Of a stretch of DNA of 40,954 nucleotides, positions 15,082 to 22,726 are shown piece after piece. The stretch comes from Anaerolineae bacterium. Its GTDB lineage: Bacteria > Chloroflexota > Anaerolineae > 4572-78 > J111. Position 1 is the first letter of the stretch. Each line of letters opens with the position of its first letter. The notes beneath the pieces were generated by a model. It saw nothing but the letters and a program-made list of their open reading frames with translations, had not been told where the DNA came from and ran no database searches. Made by a program: the position numbers and the translations under genes. The stretch spans positions 1 through 40,954 of the forward strand of contig JAFGNV010000010.1 in assembly GCA_016926805.1 (NCBI GenBank), read 5' to 3'.

Positions 15082-16359
15082 TTATTTGGGCGGGTGAACT
15101 TCCAGATATTGGATTAAGAGATCGGCCATCCGTCCGGCATCGTGACCAATAATGTCGTAAGAGGCCCATTGCGGGTCACTGGTTCCGGCCAAAAAGATGG
15201 CTGCTCCCTTGATGTAGTCGTCTTGCTGCAAATTTTGATCATACCAGATGAGTTGGTCCATATATACTCCGGGGGGGTCGTTTCGCAAGCCATTGGCCAG
15301 CCACATTTCGACAAAATCCTGCCAACCCTGGGCGTCTTCAGGGCCGGGTCGAGGGCGGATCAAACCATCGATTCCGCACTCGGTGATGAGGGTGGGGATG
15401 TTGCCAAAGCCCATCGGAATGAGATGCTGCCGGTAAGCCTTGCGATAGCGCAAGGTCAGCCAGCCCTCGTCGCCTTGATGCGGGTCGTTTTCCGGTTGCA
15501 AACTACCGGCCCGGTATTGCATCACCGGGGCAGAGTATTCGTGTAAGCCCAGGTAACCCTGATACTGGCGAATGGCATCCAGGGCCGGTTTGAAATCCGG
15601 CCATAGTTCCAGAGGGGGATGTCCGGCGGCAAAGTTGCCCACCACGGAACGGATGCCGTTTTCGGCCAGAAGGCGCGTTCGCTCGGCCTCAAAATCGGCC
15701 AGACGTTTCATTTTGTCGGGTGTGTCGGCGACCGGCTCGTTGTAGGCTTCCCAGGCATCAAAGGCGGCCATGCGGGTCGGGTCGGTGGCAATGGGCAGAA
15801 TTTTGCTAATATAGTCTTGCACAAGCGGGATGGGGTCAACATCGAGGTTGAGTTGGCCCAGCACAATCCGGCCCACCATCAAGGTGGTCGGTGAGGCGTC
15901 TTTCAGTCCTTGCACAAACCCGCCGTCGATTTCCAGGGTTTTGACCAGAGCGGGTTTGCCGATGCCTACCAGTTCCAAAACTTTAGGGTCGAACCTGGTT
16001 ACAAACAGGCCCAGTTTGCTGGGGGGACCGGGCGGGTAAGGCGTAGGAGTCGGCGTGGGTGTGGGGGTAGTTGTAGTTGTGACCTCACCGGGCGGCTCGC
16101 TCCTTGCTTCAGCGGTGGTGGGTTTTACCGTGATGGTAGGCGTGCCTGTCGGCTTATCGGGGATTGGGGTTGCGGAGGAGATACGCGTGGCAGTGGTGGT
16201 GGGGGTGAAGGTGGGCAAGCTGGTAGGGGTTTCGGTAGGGAGGGAGGTGGAAACGCGGGCAACGGGAGCGCGATCCAGGAGATTGGTCAACCGACAAGCC
16301 TGTAAAAAGGCAACCAGACCGACAAAGCCGGCCCCTTTGAGAAAACGTCTTCTATTCAT
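15082..16359 (-). CDS. Tat-exported lipoprotein with glycosidase-like TIM barrel
   Basis: The 425-aa precursor starts MNRRRFLKGAGFVGLVAFLQACR: a twin-arginine motif (RRRFLK), a hydrophobic core and a lipobox (LQAC, Cys22). It should be exported folded and anchored by lipid. A Thr/Pro-rich linker (residues 25-115) follows. The globular part looks like a clan GH-A beta/alpha barrel: Glu208 in WEAYNEPV fits the acid/base position and Glu327 in LITECGID the nucleophile, with HEYSAPV between. No family number can be given and the substrate is unknown. The lipoprotein at 20456-22396 has the same two-Glu plan. It ends just before a cluster of hairpins. Confidence 0.8.
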   Translation of the reverse strand: MNRRRFLKGAGFVGLVAFLQACRLTNLLDRAPVARVSTSLPTETPTSLPTFTPTTTATRISSATPIPDKPTGTPTITVKPTTAEARSEPPGEVTTTTTPTPTPTPTPYPPGPPSKLGLFVTRFDPKVLELVGIGKPALVKTLEIDGGFVQGLKDASPTTLMVGRIVLGQLNLDVDPIPLVQDYISKILPIATDPTRMAAFDAWEAYNEPVADTPDKMKRLADFEAERTRLLAENGIRSVVGNFAAGHPPLELWPDFKPALDAIRQYQGYLGLHEYSAPVMQYRAGSLQPENDPHQGDEGWLTLRYRKAYRQHLIPMGFGNIPTLITECGIDGLIRPRPGPEDAQGWQDFVEMWLANGLRNDPPGVYMDQLIWYDQNLQQDDYIKGAAIFLAGTSDPQWASYDIIGHDAGRMADLLIQYLEVHPPK

Positions 16360-16365
16360 CTGGCC

Positions 16366-17187
16366 TCAAATTTTGAAAATCCATGTGCGAGGAGAAATCT
16401 TACCATCGGCGGCCGCTGAGGCAAAATCTTCAGCCTTCGCTTGCGAAGCCTCGTCTTGCGAAGCCTCCGCTTCGGCATCTGTTTCGTGAGTATAAACGGG
16501 ACAGCCGTGGTATTTAAAGGGACAGGTGTCGCAGTGCAGACCCGGGCGAGCCATCACCTCGCCCCGAGCCAGAGCCTGGACCGGTTCGCGCAGGTCGCTC
16601 AAATTGCCGCGAAATTCCTCCTCGCTCAACTCAATGGTCACTCTCTGATCGAGTGTTAACCACCACTCTTGAATACGCACAGGGCGTTTGAGGGGATAAG
16701 TGGCCGCGACCAGGGCGTGATAAATGGTCATCGCCCGATCCTGTCGGAGCTCTTCCTCGAGGGGTAGAGGGCCATCCTCCATGCGAAAAAGGATGGCCAA
16801 AATCCCACCGTCGCTGGTTTTGTCCAGCCGGTCTACGGTGGCCTGGAGCGACAACGAGACGCCGCCTATCGAAATTCTTAACTGCATGGTCTCGTTCCCG
16901 GCCATCATCTGGGACCAATCTTGTTCCAGGCGCTGATAGTAAGGCTCGACCATTTGCCGGGCTTTGGGTTGATGGGCCACTTTCTCCAAACACTCCTCCA
17001 GAGAAAGACGCGCCGGACCGCCAGCCGCGTGTAAATCCTGAATCGTCTCTCGCACCAACTTAGCCAGCTCCTCCTGGGCCGGGTTCGCCTGCCTTGATGG
17101 TTTTTGTTGCAGAAAGTGATAATGCAGCGGGCAGCGAGTCAGCACGCGCACTTCGATGGGGGTGAGGGGAATGGGCTGTTTGATCAT
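16366..17187 (-). CDS. PD-(D/E)XK nuclease-like protein with Fe-S cysteines, catalytic site degraded
   Basis: This 273-aa protein resembles the C-terminal nuclease domain shared by Cas4, AddB and RecB-like proteins. It has one Cys near the N-terminus (TRCPLHYHFLQQK) and three at the C-terminal side (HCDTCPFKYHGCPVY), the four ligands of a 4Fe-4S cluster. The core LQATVDRLDKTSDGG fits the first part of the nuclease motif, but where a D-x-K or E-x-K should follow the sequence reads ILAILFRMEDG, so the catalytic acid and Lys appear lost. It may bind DNA or Fe-S without cutting. The tail is an Ala/Glu/Ser-rich run built on a repeated TTGCGAAGCCTC DNA unit. A promoter abuts the ATG (leaderless). 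It sits seven bases upstream of the lipoprotein gene, and the two probably share a transcript. Confidence 0.72.
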   Translation of the reverse strand: MIKQPIPLTPIEVRVLTRCPLHYHFLQQKPSRQANPAQEELAKLVRETIQDLHAAGGPARLSLEECLEKVAHQPKARQMVEPYYQRLEQDWSQMMAGNETMQLRISIGGVSLSLQATVDRLDKTSDGGILAILFRMEDGPLPLEEELRQDRAMTIYHALVAATYPLKRPVRIQEWWLTLDQRVTIELSEEEFRGNLSDLREPVQALARGEVMARPGLHCDTCPFKYHGCPVYTHETDAEAEASQDEASQAKAEDFASAAADGKISPRTWIFKI

Positions 17188-17193
17188 AATTAC

Positions 17194-17222
17194 ACATTAG
17201 CACAGATGAGCTAAATCGTCAA
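17194..17222 (-). promoter_or_regulatory. Promoter giving a leaderless transcript
   Basis: Minus strand TTGACG (17222-17217), 17 bases, TAATGT (17199-17194) with TGc before it. The ATG at 17187 is six bases beyond the -10, so the mRNA would start at or next to the start codon. The gene has no Shine-Dalgarno. Confidence 0.45.
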
Positions 17223-17234
17223 GATAAGGTTGGA

Positions 17235-17263
17235 TTGCATGGGGGGTCATCCAATGCTACAAT
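17235..17263 (+). promoter_or_regulatory. Promoter of the Ser/Thr kinase gene
   Basis: TTGCAT (17235-17240), 17 bases, TACAAT (17258-17263) preceded by TGc. A TTGGAT/ATCCAA inverted repeat overlaps the spacer and could be an operator. Confidence 0.5.
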
Positions 17264-17307
17264 AGGGAAGCAGCCAACCATCAACAATCCAAGGGGGAGG
17301 ATCTAAC

Positions 17308-19203
17308 ATGGAGCAAAAATTAGGCCGATACACGATTGAGAAACCACTGGGCGAAGGCTCTTTTGCTTGGGTTTACCGGGCTTTTGACCAGAAACTGAAG
17401 CGTTATGTGGCCCTCAAAGTGCTCAAACCGATGTGGTTGGATGACCCGTCGGCCATGCGTCGCTTTGAACAAGAGGCCACCACCATGGCCAATCTGCACC
17501 ATCCCCACATCGCCGAGATTTACGATGTGGATCAGACCGAGGGACAGGTTTACCTGGCCCAGTTTCTGGTCGAGGGAGAAACGCTGGCCCATCGCTTGAC
17601 TCAGGGATCGCTATCCTGGACAGAGACGTTGGCGATCCTGAAGGGCGTGGCCGCGGCCCTGGATTATGCCCACGACCAGGGTATCATTCATCGTGACCTT
17701 AAACCACCCAATATTTTGCTGACCCAAGACGGTCAGCCTTACCTGAGCGATTTTGGTCTGATTCGCGCCGCCGAAGGCTCGGTCGCTATCAGTTCCAGTT
17801 CGGGGGGGATGGTGGGCACGCCATCTTACATGGCCCCCGAACAGTGGCGGGGTCAGGAGGCCAGCCCGGCCACCGACGTTTACGCCCTGAGTTGCGTGGC
17901 CGTGGAGATGCTAACCGGAAAACGCTTGTTCGACGGCCCCTCGTCGCCAGCTATTATGACCAAGCATGTGATGGACCCGCCCCAGTTTCCAGCCCATTGG
18001 CCCCCGGACGTGCCGGAGGGGGTGACAGCGATGCTCCAGCGCGGATTAGCCAAAGACCCGGCTGAGCGCATCAGTAGCCCGGGCGAGTTGGTGGCTGGGC
18101 TGGAAGCGTTGGGTGCTACTCCCCCGCCGGTTACTGCACCAGTTCCTGAACCTGTCCCTACACCGGTCCCGGTTGTACCGGAGGTCATCCCTGTTCCCCC
18201 ACAACCTGCCCAACTTCGCAGGCTAAAAGGACGATTAGTGGGCGGGATAGTGGCTTTGCTCGTAGTGATCATTGTGGGCGCGATTCTTTTCTTTGTTTTT
18301 GGTGGTGTTAATGGTGACGTTACCCCTGTGGTTAAGATGACCACCACCCCCACACCGACGAAAGAGTTGGGCGGTGGTTCTGACATGGTTGATGAGACAC
18401 CGTCTGATGAGCCAGCACCCAAACCGGTTGACACGGCGATCAAAACGCCAACCTCCACCCCCAAACCAACTAAAACGTCCATACCTACTCCCAAACCGAC
18501 GAATACACCTATACTTACCCCTGAGATGATCTTCGTCCCTGCCGGGTCGTTTGAGATGGGCAGCGATAGCGGCAGAGAGGATGAACAACCTGTACATACA
18601 GTCACGTTGGATGCTTTTTACATGGATCAATATGAAATAACCAATGCTCAATATGCAGTGTGTGTGAGCAATGAAATATGCAGTCTCCCCTCTGACCCCA
18701 GTTCTATAACTCGGAGCAACTACTATGGCAATCCAGAGTATGCCGACTACCCGGTGATTCACGTGAGTTGGCATCAGGCGAAAACGTACTGCGAATGGCG
18801 AGAGGCACGCTTGCCGACCGAAGCCGAGTGGGAAAAGGCGGCCCGGGGCACGGATGGCCGGACTTACCCCTGGGGTGAAACCATCGACTGTAACATAGCT
18901 AATTACACGTCCAGTTGCGAGGGTGACACCATGCCTGTAAATGCCTATTCAGCGGGAATCAGTTCGTATGGGGTGTATAATATGGCCGGCAATGTGTGGG
19001 AGTGGGTGCAGTCTGAATTTAGAGCCTATCCCTATCAGGTCGATGATGGGCGGGAAAATCTAACTGGAACAAATAGTCGGGTGCTGCGTGGTGGTTCCTG
19101 GTACGACAATGAAAGCTATGTTCGCGCTACTCACCGCAACAACGACACTCCCTACCTTCAGAGCGACACCGTTGGGTTTCGGTGTGCGGCTGGGGTGCCA
19201 TGA
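17308..19203 (+). CDS. Transmembrane Ser/Thr protein kinase with extracellular SUMF1-like domain
   Basis: This 631-aa protein has a PknB-type kinase at residues 8-265: glycine loop LGEGSFAWVYRAF, Lys37 in VALKVLK, catalytic HRDLKPPN (His128, Asp130), DFGLIR, and GTPSYMAPEQW at the activation segment. A Pro-rich linker, one membrane helix (about 310-331) and a second Thr/Pro linker lead to a SUMF1/FGE-like domain (about 407-631) with MIFVPAGSFEMGSD, EITNAQYAVCV, RLPTEAEWEKAARG, YPWGE, NMAGNVWEWV and RVLRGGSWY. The two cysteines that carry out formylglycine formation in true FGE are absent (RGGSWYDNESYVRAT), so the outer domain is a sensor or binding module, not an oxidase. The start has GGGGGAGGA upstream. 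The kinase faces the cytoplasm and the SUMF1 domain the outside. Confidence 0.92.
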   Translation: MEQKLGRYTIEKPLGEGSFAWVYRAFDQKLKRYVALKVLKPMWLDDPSAMRRFEQEATTMANLHHPHIAEIYDVDQTEGQVYLAQFLVEGETLAHRLTQGSLSWTETLAILKGVAAALDYAHDQGIIHRDLKPPNILLTQDGQPYLSDFGLIRAAEGSVAISSSSGGMVGTPSYMAPEQWRGQEASPATDVYALSCVAVEMLTGKRLFDGPSSPAIMTKHVMDPPQFPAHWPPDVPEGVTAMLQRGLAKDPAERISSPGELVAGLEALGATPPPVTAPVPEPVPTPVPVVPEVIPVPPQPAQLRRLKGRLVGGIVALLVVIIVGAILFFVFGGVNGDVTPVVKMTTTPTPTKELGGGSDMVDETPSDEPAPKPVDTAIKTPTSTPKPTKTSIPTPKPTNTPILTPEMIFVPAGSFEMGSDSGREDEQPVHTVTLDAFYMDQYEITNAQYAVCVSNEICSLPSDPSSITRSNYYGNPEYADYPVIHVSWHQAKTYCEWREARLPTEAEWEKAARGTDGRTYPWGETIDCNIANYTSSCEGDTMPVNAYSAGISSYGVYNMAGNVWEWVQSEFRAYPYQVDDGRENLTGTNSRVLRGGSWYDNESYVRATHRNNDTPYLQSDTVGFRCAAGVP

Positions 19204-19216
19204 GGGGCCCTTGGAT

Positions 19217-19307
19217 CGTTACAGGGTTAATCCTGTAACGGGTATTGGCTGAAATATTCAGCTTCGACTTAAGTCGGCATAGTATGGGGTACGGATACAT
19301 ATCCGTA
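19217..19307. repeat. Three palindromes in a row between convergent genes
   Basis: CGTTACAGG/CCTGTAACG (19217-19240, six-base loop), CGACTTAAGTCG (19265-19276, no loop) and TACGGATA/TATCCGTA (19290-19307, two-base loop). None has a U-tract. Together they could stop transcripts from both sides or mark repeated insertion of small palindromes. Confidence 0.6.
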
Positions 19308-19349
19308 ACCATCGGAAGAGGTTGCCAGCGTTCCGTTATCCGGCCTCTA

Positions 19350-20459
19350 CTACACAATTACCAGGTTATCCCGATGGATGACGGTATGGCCGTAATCAAA
19401 ACCTAAAGCCTCGACAATCTGATCGGAATGTTTGCCGCAGATAGCCCGTAGGTCGCGGGTGTTGTAGTTGGTAATACCCCGGCCAATTTCCTGTCCCCGC
19501 TGGTTGAGCACCCGAATAGTACTGCCCCGATTGAAATTACCGGTCACCTCAACTACTCCCACCGCCAGCAGACTTTTTCCTCGTTTCACCAATGCTTCCG
19601 CCGCGCCGTCATCTATTTTTACCTCACCTTGAGCCGACTCGGCCAATATCCAGCGTTTACGACTCTCCACGTGACTCAGTTGTGTGGGGAATCGAGTGCC
19701 CAGCATTTCCCCATTGACCACCCGGGTGATGACATCCGGCTCGTTGCCCGGCGCAATAACCGCCTCGGTACCGGAGCGGGTGGCCAATTCTGCCGCTGCA
19801 ATTTTGGTGACCATGCCGCCAGTGCCAACCTCACCGTTACTACCCCTGGCGGCGGCTCGAATCGAGTCGTCAATGGTAATCACCCTTTCAATGAGTTTAG
19901 CCCCGGCATCCTGGCGAGGGTCGGTGGTAAAGAGGCCCGGCTGGTCGGTAAGCATGATAAGCAGGTCCGCATCAATGAGATTGGCGACCAGGGCGGAGAG
20001 GTTGTCGTTATCGCCAAATTTTATTTCTTCTACAGCCACAACATCGTTTTCGTTAATAATGGGCAGCACTTTCTGCTGGAGCAGGATTTGTAAGGTGTTG
20101 CGGGCGTTGAGATAACGAGTGCGGTTGGCCAGGTCGGCCCGGGTCAGCAGAGCCTGGGCCACCGTGATATCGTACATTTCAAAGATGCGTTGGTAGAGCG
20201 TCAACAAGCGCCCCTGACCCACGGCTGCCAGCATTTGTTTGTAAGGAATATCTTTTCTTTGGGTGCGAGGCTCTGTGCCCAATAATTCGCGCCCGGCAAA
20301 GATAGCGCCCGAAGAAACCAGTAACGGTTCGTGACCATCGGCGTTTAATTTGGCTATCTGGCGAGCAATATCGATAACCCGGGGTCGGTGAATCCGTTGC
20401 GTCCCGGCGCGGAGAACATTGGTGCCAACTTTTATAACAATTCTCATCTTGTGTATCAT
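19350..20459 (-). CDS. proB: Glutamate 5-kinase
   Basis: The 369-aa enzyme phosphorylates glutamate at the gamma-carboxyl, the first step of proline synthesis. The amino-acid-kinase domain (about 1-260) shows RIVIKVGTNVL, VSSGAIFAGRELL, AAVGQGRLLTLYQ, LPIINENDVVAVEEIKFGDNDNLSA and GTGGMVTKIAAA. A C-terminal PUA domain (about 275-369) follows, as in full-length ProB. The ATG (20459-20457) overlaps the stop of the upstream lipoprotein gene as ATGA, so translation is coupled and there is no own Shine-Dalgarno. An ATG four codons later is possible. proA is not adjacent. Confidence 0.96.
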   Translation of the reverse strand: MIHKMRIVIKVGTNVLRAGTQRIHRPRVIDIARQIAKLNADGHEPLLVSSGAIFAGRELLGTEPRTQRKDIPYKQMLAAVGQGRLLTLYQRIFEMYDITVAQALLTRADLANRTRYLNARNTLQILLQQKVLPIINENDVVAVEEIKFGDNDNLSALVANLIDADLLIMLTDQPGLFTTDPRQDAGAKLIERVITIDDSIRAAARGSNGEVGTGGMVTKIAAAELATRSGTEAVIAPGNEPDVITRVVNGEMLGTRFPTQLSHVESRKRWILAESAQGEVKIDDGAAEALVKRGKSLLAVGVVEVTGNFNRGSTIRVLNQRGQEIGRGITNYNTRDLRAICGKHSDQIVEALGFDYGHTVIHRDNLVIV

Positions 20460-22396
20460 GGGGCGAGTATAATCTGGCGTAGGTTGGTGTAAGCCGGACG
20501 GGGCGTCCGATAGGGGGTGAGTACCGAGTACCAGCGCATCGGTTCGGCGGCAGGATACCAGGGCACGGTGCTAAAGTCGAGATTGAAAACAAAGAACGCC
20601 TCCACAAAGGGCCATTCTTGGGCTGTTTTCTCATAAGCGCGGGCCAGATAGGCGGCCTGCTGCGCTTCGGTGACCCCGACGGGTGAATGTTCGCCTAAAT
20701 CCCAGCTTGATTGGAGTACCCAACCAACTTCGGTGATCCAGACGGGTGTATCGCCGTCACCGTTGGCCTGCATAACCTGGTATTGTTCCACCACCCGTGA
20801 GAACGACAGGCCATCGGCGTCGGTATCATCCGGGCTGCGGCCATAGGCGTAGGGATGGCTGCCCAAAGCGTCGAAGTAACCTTTCGCCCCGGCGTCGTAC
20901 ATACCCTGCAAAAAGGTTAAATCACCGTATGCCGTAGCCGAGCCGTTGCCGGTGGTGGCTAGGCCGCCGCTAATGACCAGGGCGTCGGGGTCTATTTTTT
21001 TGACGACTTTGTAAGCTGTTTGGAGCAAGGCGGTGTAAGTTGCCGGGTCGGGCGGCAGGTAACCCCATTCGTAGTGCAGGTTTGGCTCGTTCCAGATTTC
21101 GTAAGCGGCCACCTGCCCTTTGTAGCGGGTGACCAGGGCGGTCATAAAGTCGGTAAAGTCACCCAAATCAGTGGGTGGATGGGTGAGGTCGCTAACTTCG
21201 GGTCTGGCCCAGGCCGGAGTGCCGTGAACCCGCATGAGAATCTTGACCTGCTGGTCGCCAAAGGCTTTAACCACGTTATCGGGATCGACCCAACGGAATT
21301 GGCCCGGTTCCGGTTCAACTGTAGCCCAATTCACATAACTTTTAGCCCAGGTAAAGCCCATATCATTAACCAGGTAGGCCAGACTGAGGTCGGCGATGTT
21401 CACGCCCGCAGCAACAGGGGGCGGGGTTGGTGAGCTGAGGGCGGGCGCAGCCTGAGCAATATTGCCCGCAGAGGAGGGAGTGAAGGAGACCATCGGATTG
21501 ATGACCAGAAAATCATCCCAGGCGGGATCGGTGGTCAGGTGGATAGGCGGGCCGCCGGTGGTGGGCAGGGCGTACACATCGTGATTGCCGGTTTCCCAGG
21601 CGGTAAAGGTCAACCATTGCCCGTCCGCCGACCAAGCGAGCGAGCCAAGCCAGGTATGACTCTGATACAGCAATTCGACCTCATCTACCGTCGGGCCGAT
21701 GAGATAAATACCGGCCCGATTTTCTTCATCCCAACCAACAAAAGCCAGGCGTTGGCTATCCGGCGACCAGGCCGGCGACGTGCCCTGCACCGGATGCGGG
21801 GTGACCAGTTGTTCGTCGGTGCCGTCGGGCCGGATGCGGTAAATCTCCTCGATCCCATTACGCACGGCCGCAAAGGCAATGTATTTCCCATCGGGCGACC
21901 ACGCGGGGCGGCGTTCCATTCCTTCGTTAAAGGTGAGTTGAAGGGCGGTATCCTCTTGCAGGTTTTGGATAAAAATTTCCGGATCGCCGTCTCGCTCCGA
22001 GACAAAGGCAATGCTCTGCCCACTGGGCGACCAGGCAGGGTTGTAATCCCAGGCAGCATGATTGGTCAGGTTGCGGGGTTGGAGTTCGTTATCGGATTTG
22101 GCCAGGTCCAGCAGCCAGATGTCGCTGTTGCCGGAACGATGGCTGGTAAAAGCCAGCGTGGCGCCATTCGGCGACCAGGTTGGCTCCCAGTCGGCACCGG
22201 GATGGTTAGTCAGGTTGCGAACTTGGTTATCCCGCTCCAGAACAAAAATCTCGCCTGCGCCGTTGCGATCGGAGGCGAAGGCGAAAATTGGGGTTGGCGT
22301 CTCTTCTTTGGCGTGACACGTGGAAAGACCCAGTCCAGACAAAAGCAGGAGAGCAATCACTCCGGCTATGGAAGCAAAGGTGTGTTTTGTGTGCAT
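20456..22396 (-). CDS. Lipoprotein: TolB-like propeller fused to glycosidase-like barrel
   Basis: This 646-aa protein begins with an export signal (IAGVIALLLLSGLGLSTC, lipobox LSTC). Residues 35-300 are a six-bladed TolB/WD-like propeller. The unit FASDRNGAGEIFVL, WEPTWSPNGATLAFTSHRSG, PAWSPSGQSIAFVSERDGD recurs six times with WSPDG/WSPDS signatures. Residues about 345-646 form a clan GH-A-like barrel with Glu437 in YEIWNEPNLHYEWG as likely acid/base and Glu556 in VWITEVGWV as likely nucleophile. The layout is close to GH39/GH5-type enzymes, but the substrate is unknown. A promoter ends eight bases before the ATG and no Shine-Dalgarno is present, so the mRNA is probably leaderless. The stop overlaps proB (ATGA). 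Confidence 0.85.
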   Translation of the reverse strand: MHTKHTFASIAGVIALLLLSGLGLSTCHAKEETPTPIFAFASDRNGAGEIFVLERDNQVRNLTNHPGADWEPTWSPNGATLAFTSHRSGNSDIWLLDLAKSDNELQPRNLTNHAAWDYNPAWSPSGQSIAFVSERDGDPEIFIQNLQEDTALQLTFNEGMERRPAWSPDGKYIAFAAVRNGIEEIYRIRPDGTDEQLVTPHPVQGTSPAWSPDSQRLAFVGWDEENRAGIYLIGPTVDEVELLYQSHTWLGSLAWSADGQWLTFTAWETGNHDVYALPTTGGPPIHLTTDPAWDDFLVINPMVSFTPSSAGNIAQAAPALSSPTPPPVAAGVNIADLSLAYLVNDMGFTWAKSYVNWATVEPEPGQFRWVDPDNVVKAFGDQQVKILMRVHGTPAWARPEVSDLTHPPTDLGDFTDFMTALVTRYKGQVAAYEIWNEPNLHYEWGYLPPDPATYTALLQTAYKVVKKIDPDALVISGGLATTGNGSATAYGDLTFLQGMYDAGAKGYFDALGSHPYAYGRSPDDTDADGLSFSRVVEQYQVMQANGDGDTPVWITEVGWVLQSSWDLGEHSPVGVTEAQQAAYLARAYEKTAQEWPFVEAFFVFNLDFSTVPWYPAAEPMRWYSVLTPYRTPRPAYTNLRQIILAP

Positions 22397-22404
22397 AGCG
22401 TTTT

Positions 22405-22434
22405 AGTATAGCACCAGAGGGCGGTAGGCAACAA
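22405..22434 (-). promoter_or_regulatory. Promoter of the lipoprotein-proB operon, leaderless
   Basis: Minus strand TTGTTG (22434-22429), 18 bases, TATACT (22410-22405) preceded by TGc. Transcription should start around 22398, two bases before the ATG. Confidence 0.55.
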
Positions 22435-22471
22435 TTTTCTAATCCTTAATAACCTCAGCTCGATAATTCGT

Positions 22472-22556
22472 AGGTGACAGTCATTTCTGATAGATTTTTG
22501 CGTCGCTGAGGGGTAAAAATGGTATAATTTGTCGGCGTTTGAAGTGACTGTCACCT
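22472..22556. promoter_or_regulatory. Two palindromic operator-like sites bracketing a promoter
   Basis: AGGTGACAGTCATTTC (22472-22487) and GAAGTGACTGTCACCT (22541-22556) are inverted copies with 15 of 16 matches. Each is itself a small palindrome (GTGACaGTCAt and GTGACtGTCAC). TGgTATAAT lies between them at 22520-22528. The second site falls on the first transcribed bases. The arrangement is that of paired repressor sites able to loop. Confidence 0.55.
22520..22528 (+). promoter_or_regulatory. Extended -10 promoter P1 between the operator-like sites
   Basis: TGgTATAAT, perfect -10 at 22523-22528. No -35 at normal distance. The start would be near 22535, about 190 bases before the ATG at 22727. 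Confidence 0.5.
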
Positions 22557-22681
22557 TTTTCAGAACTCAGGTTAATAGACTGTAATACCTTGTAACAAAT
22601 CGTAATCTTTTGGCGCGTGCCTTTTCTTAATCTTTTGTAACGATTCTTAATAAATTGTTTGGCTCTGGGGTCACTGTTCCA

Positions 22682-22690
22682 TGTTATGAT
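22682..22690 (+). promoter_or_regulatory. Extended -10 promoter P2 of the pseudo-receiver gene
   Basis: TGtTATGAT with -10 at 22685-22690, giving a leader of about 30 bases. The stretch 22557-22681 between P1 and P2 is AT-rich, with a repeated TAATCTTTTG, and holds no gene. Confidence 0.4.
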
Positions 22691-22726
22691 GAAATCATAA
22701 GAAATGTTAAACCCCCGGAGACACCT

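Noticed and set aside
18346..18510. Repeated ACTCCCAAACC-type stretch in the kinase gene as a mobile repeat
   Set aside because: It codes the Thr/Pro linker in frame. Such runs are normal for exported linkers and recur in the other lipoproteins here.
22655..22726. Earlier TTG start for the pseudo-receiver
   Set aside because: The added 24 residues lie over the P2 promoter and show no receiver similarity. The ATG at 22727 has a proper GGAG.
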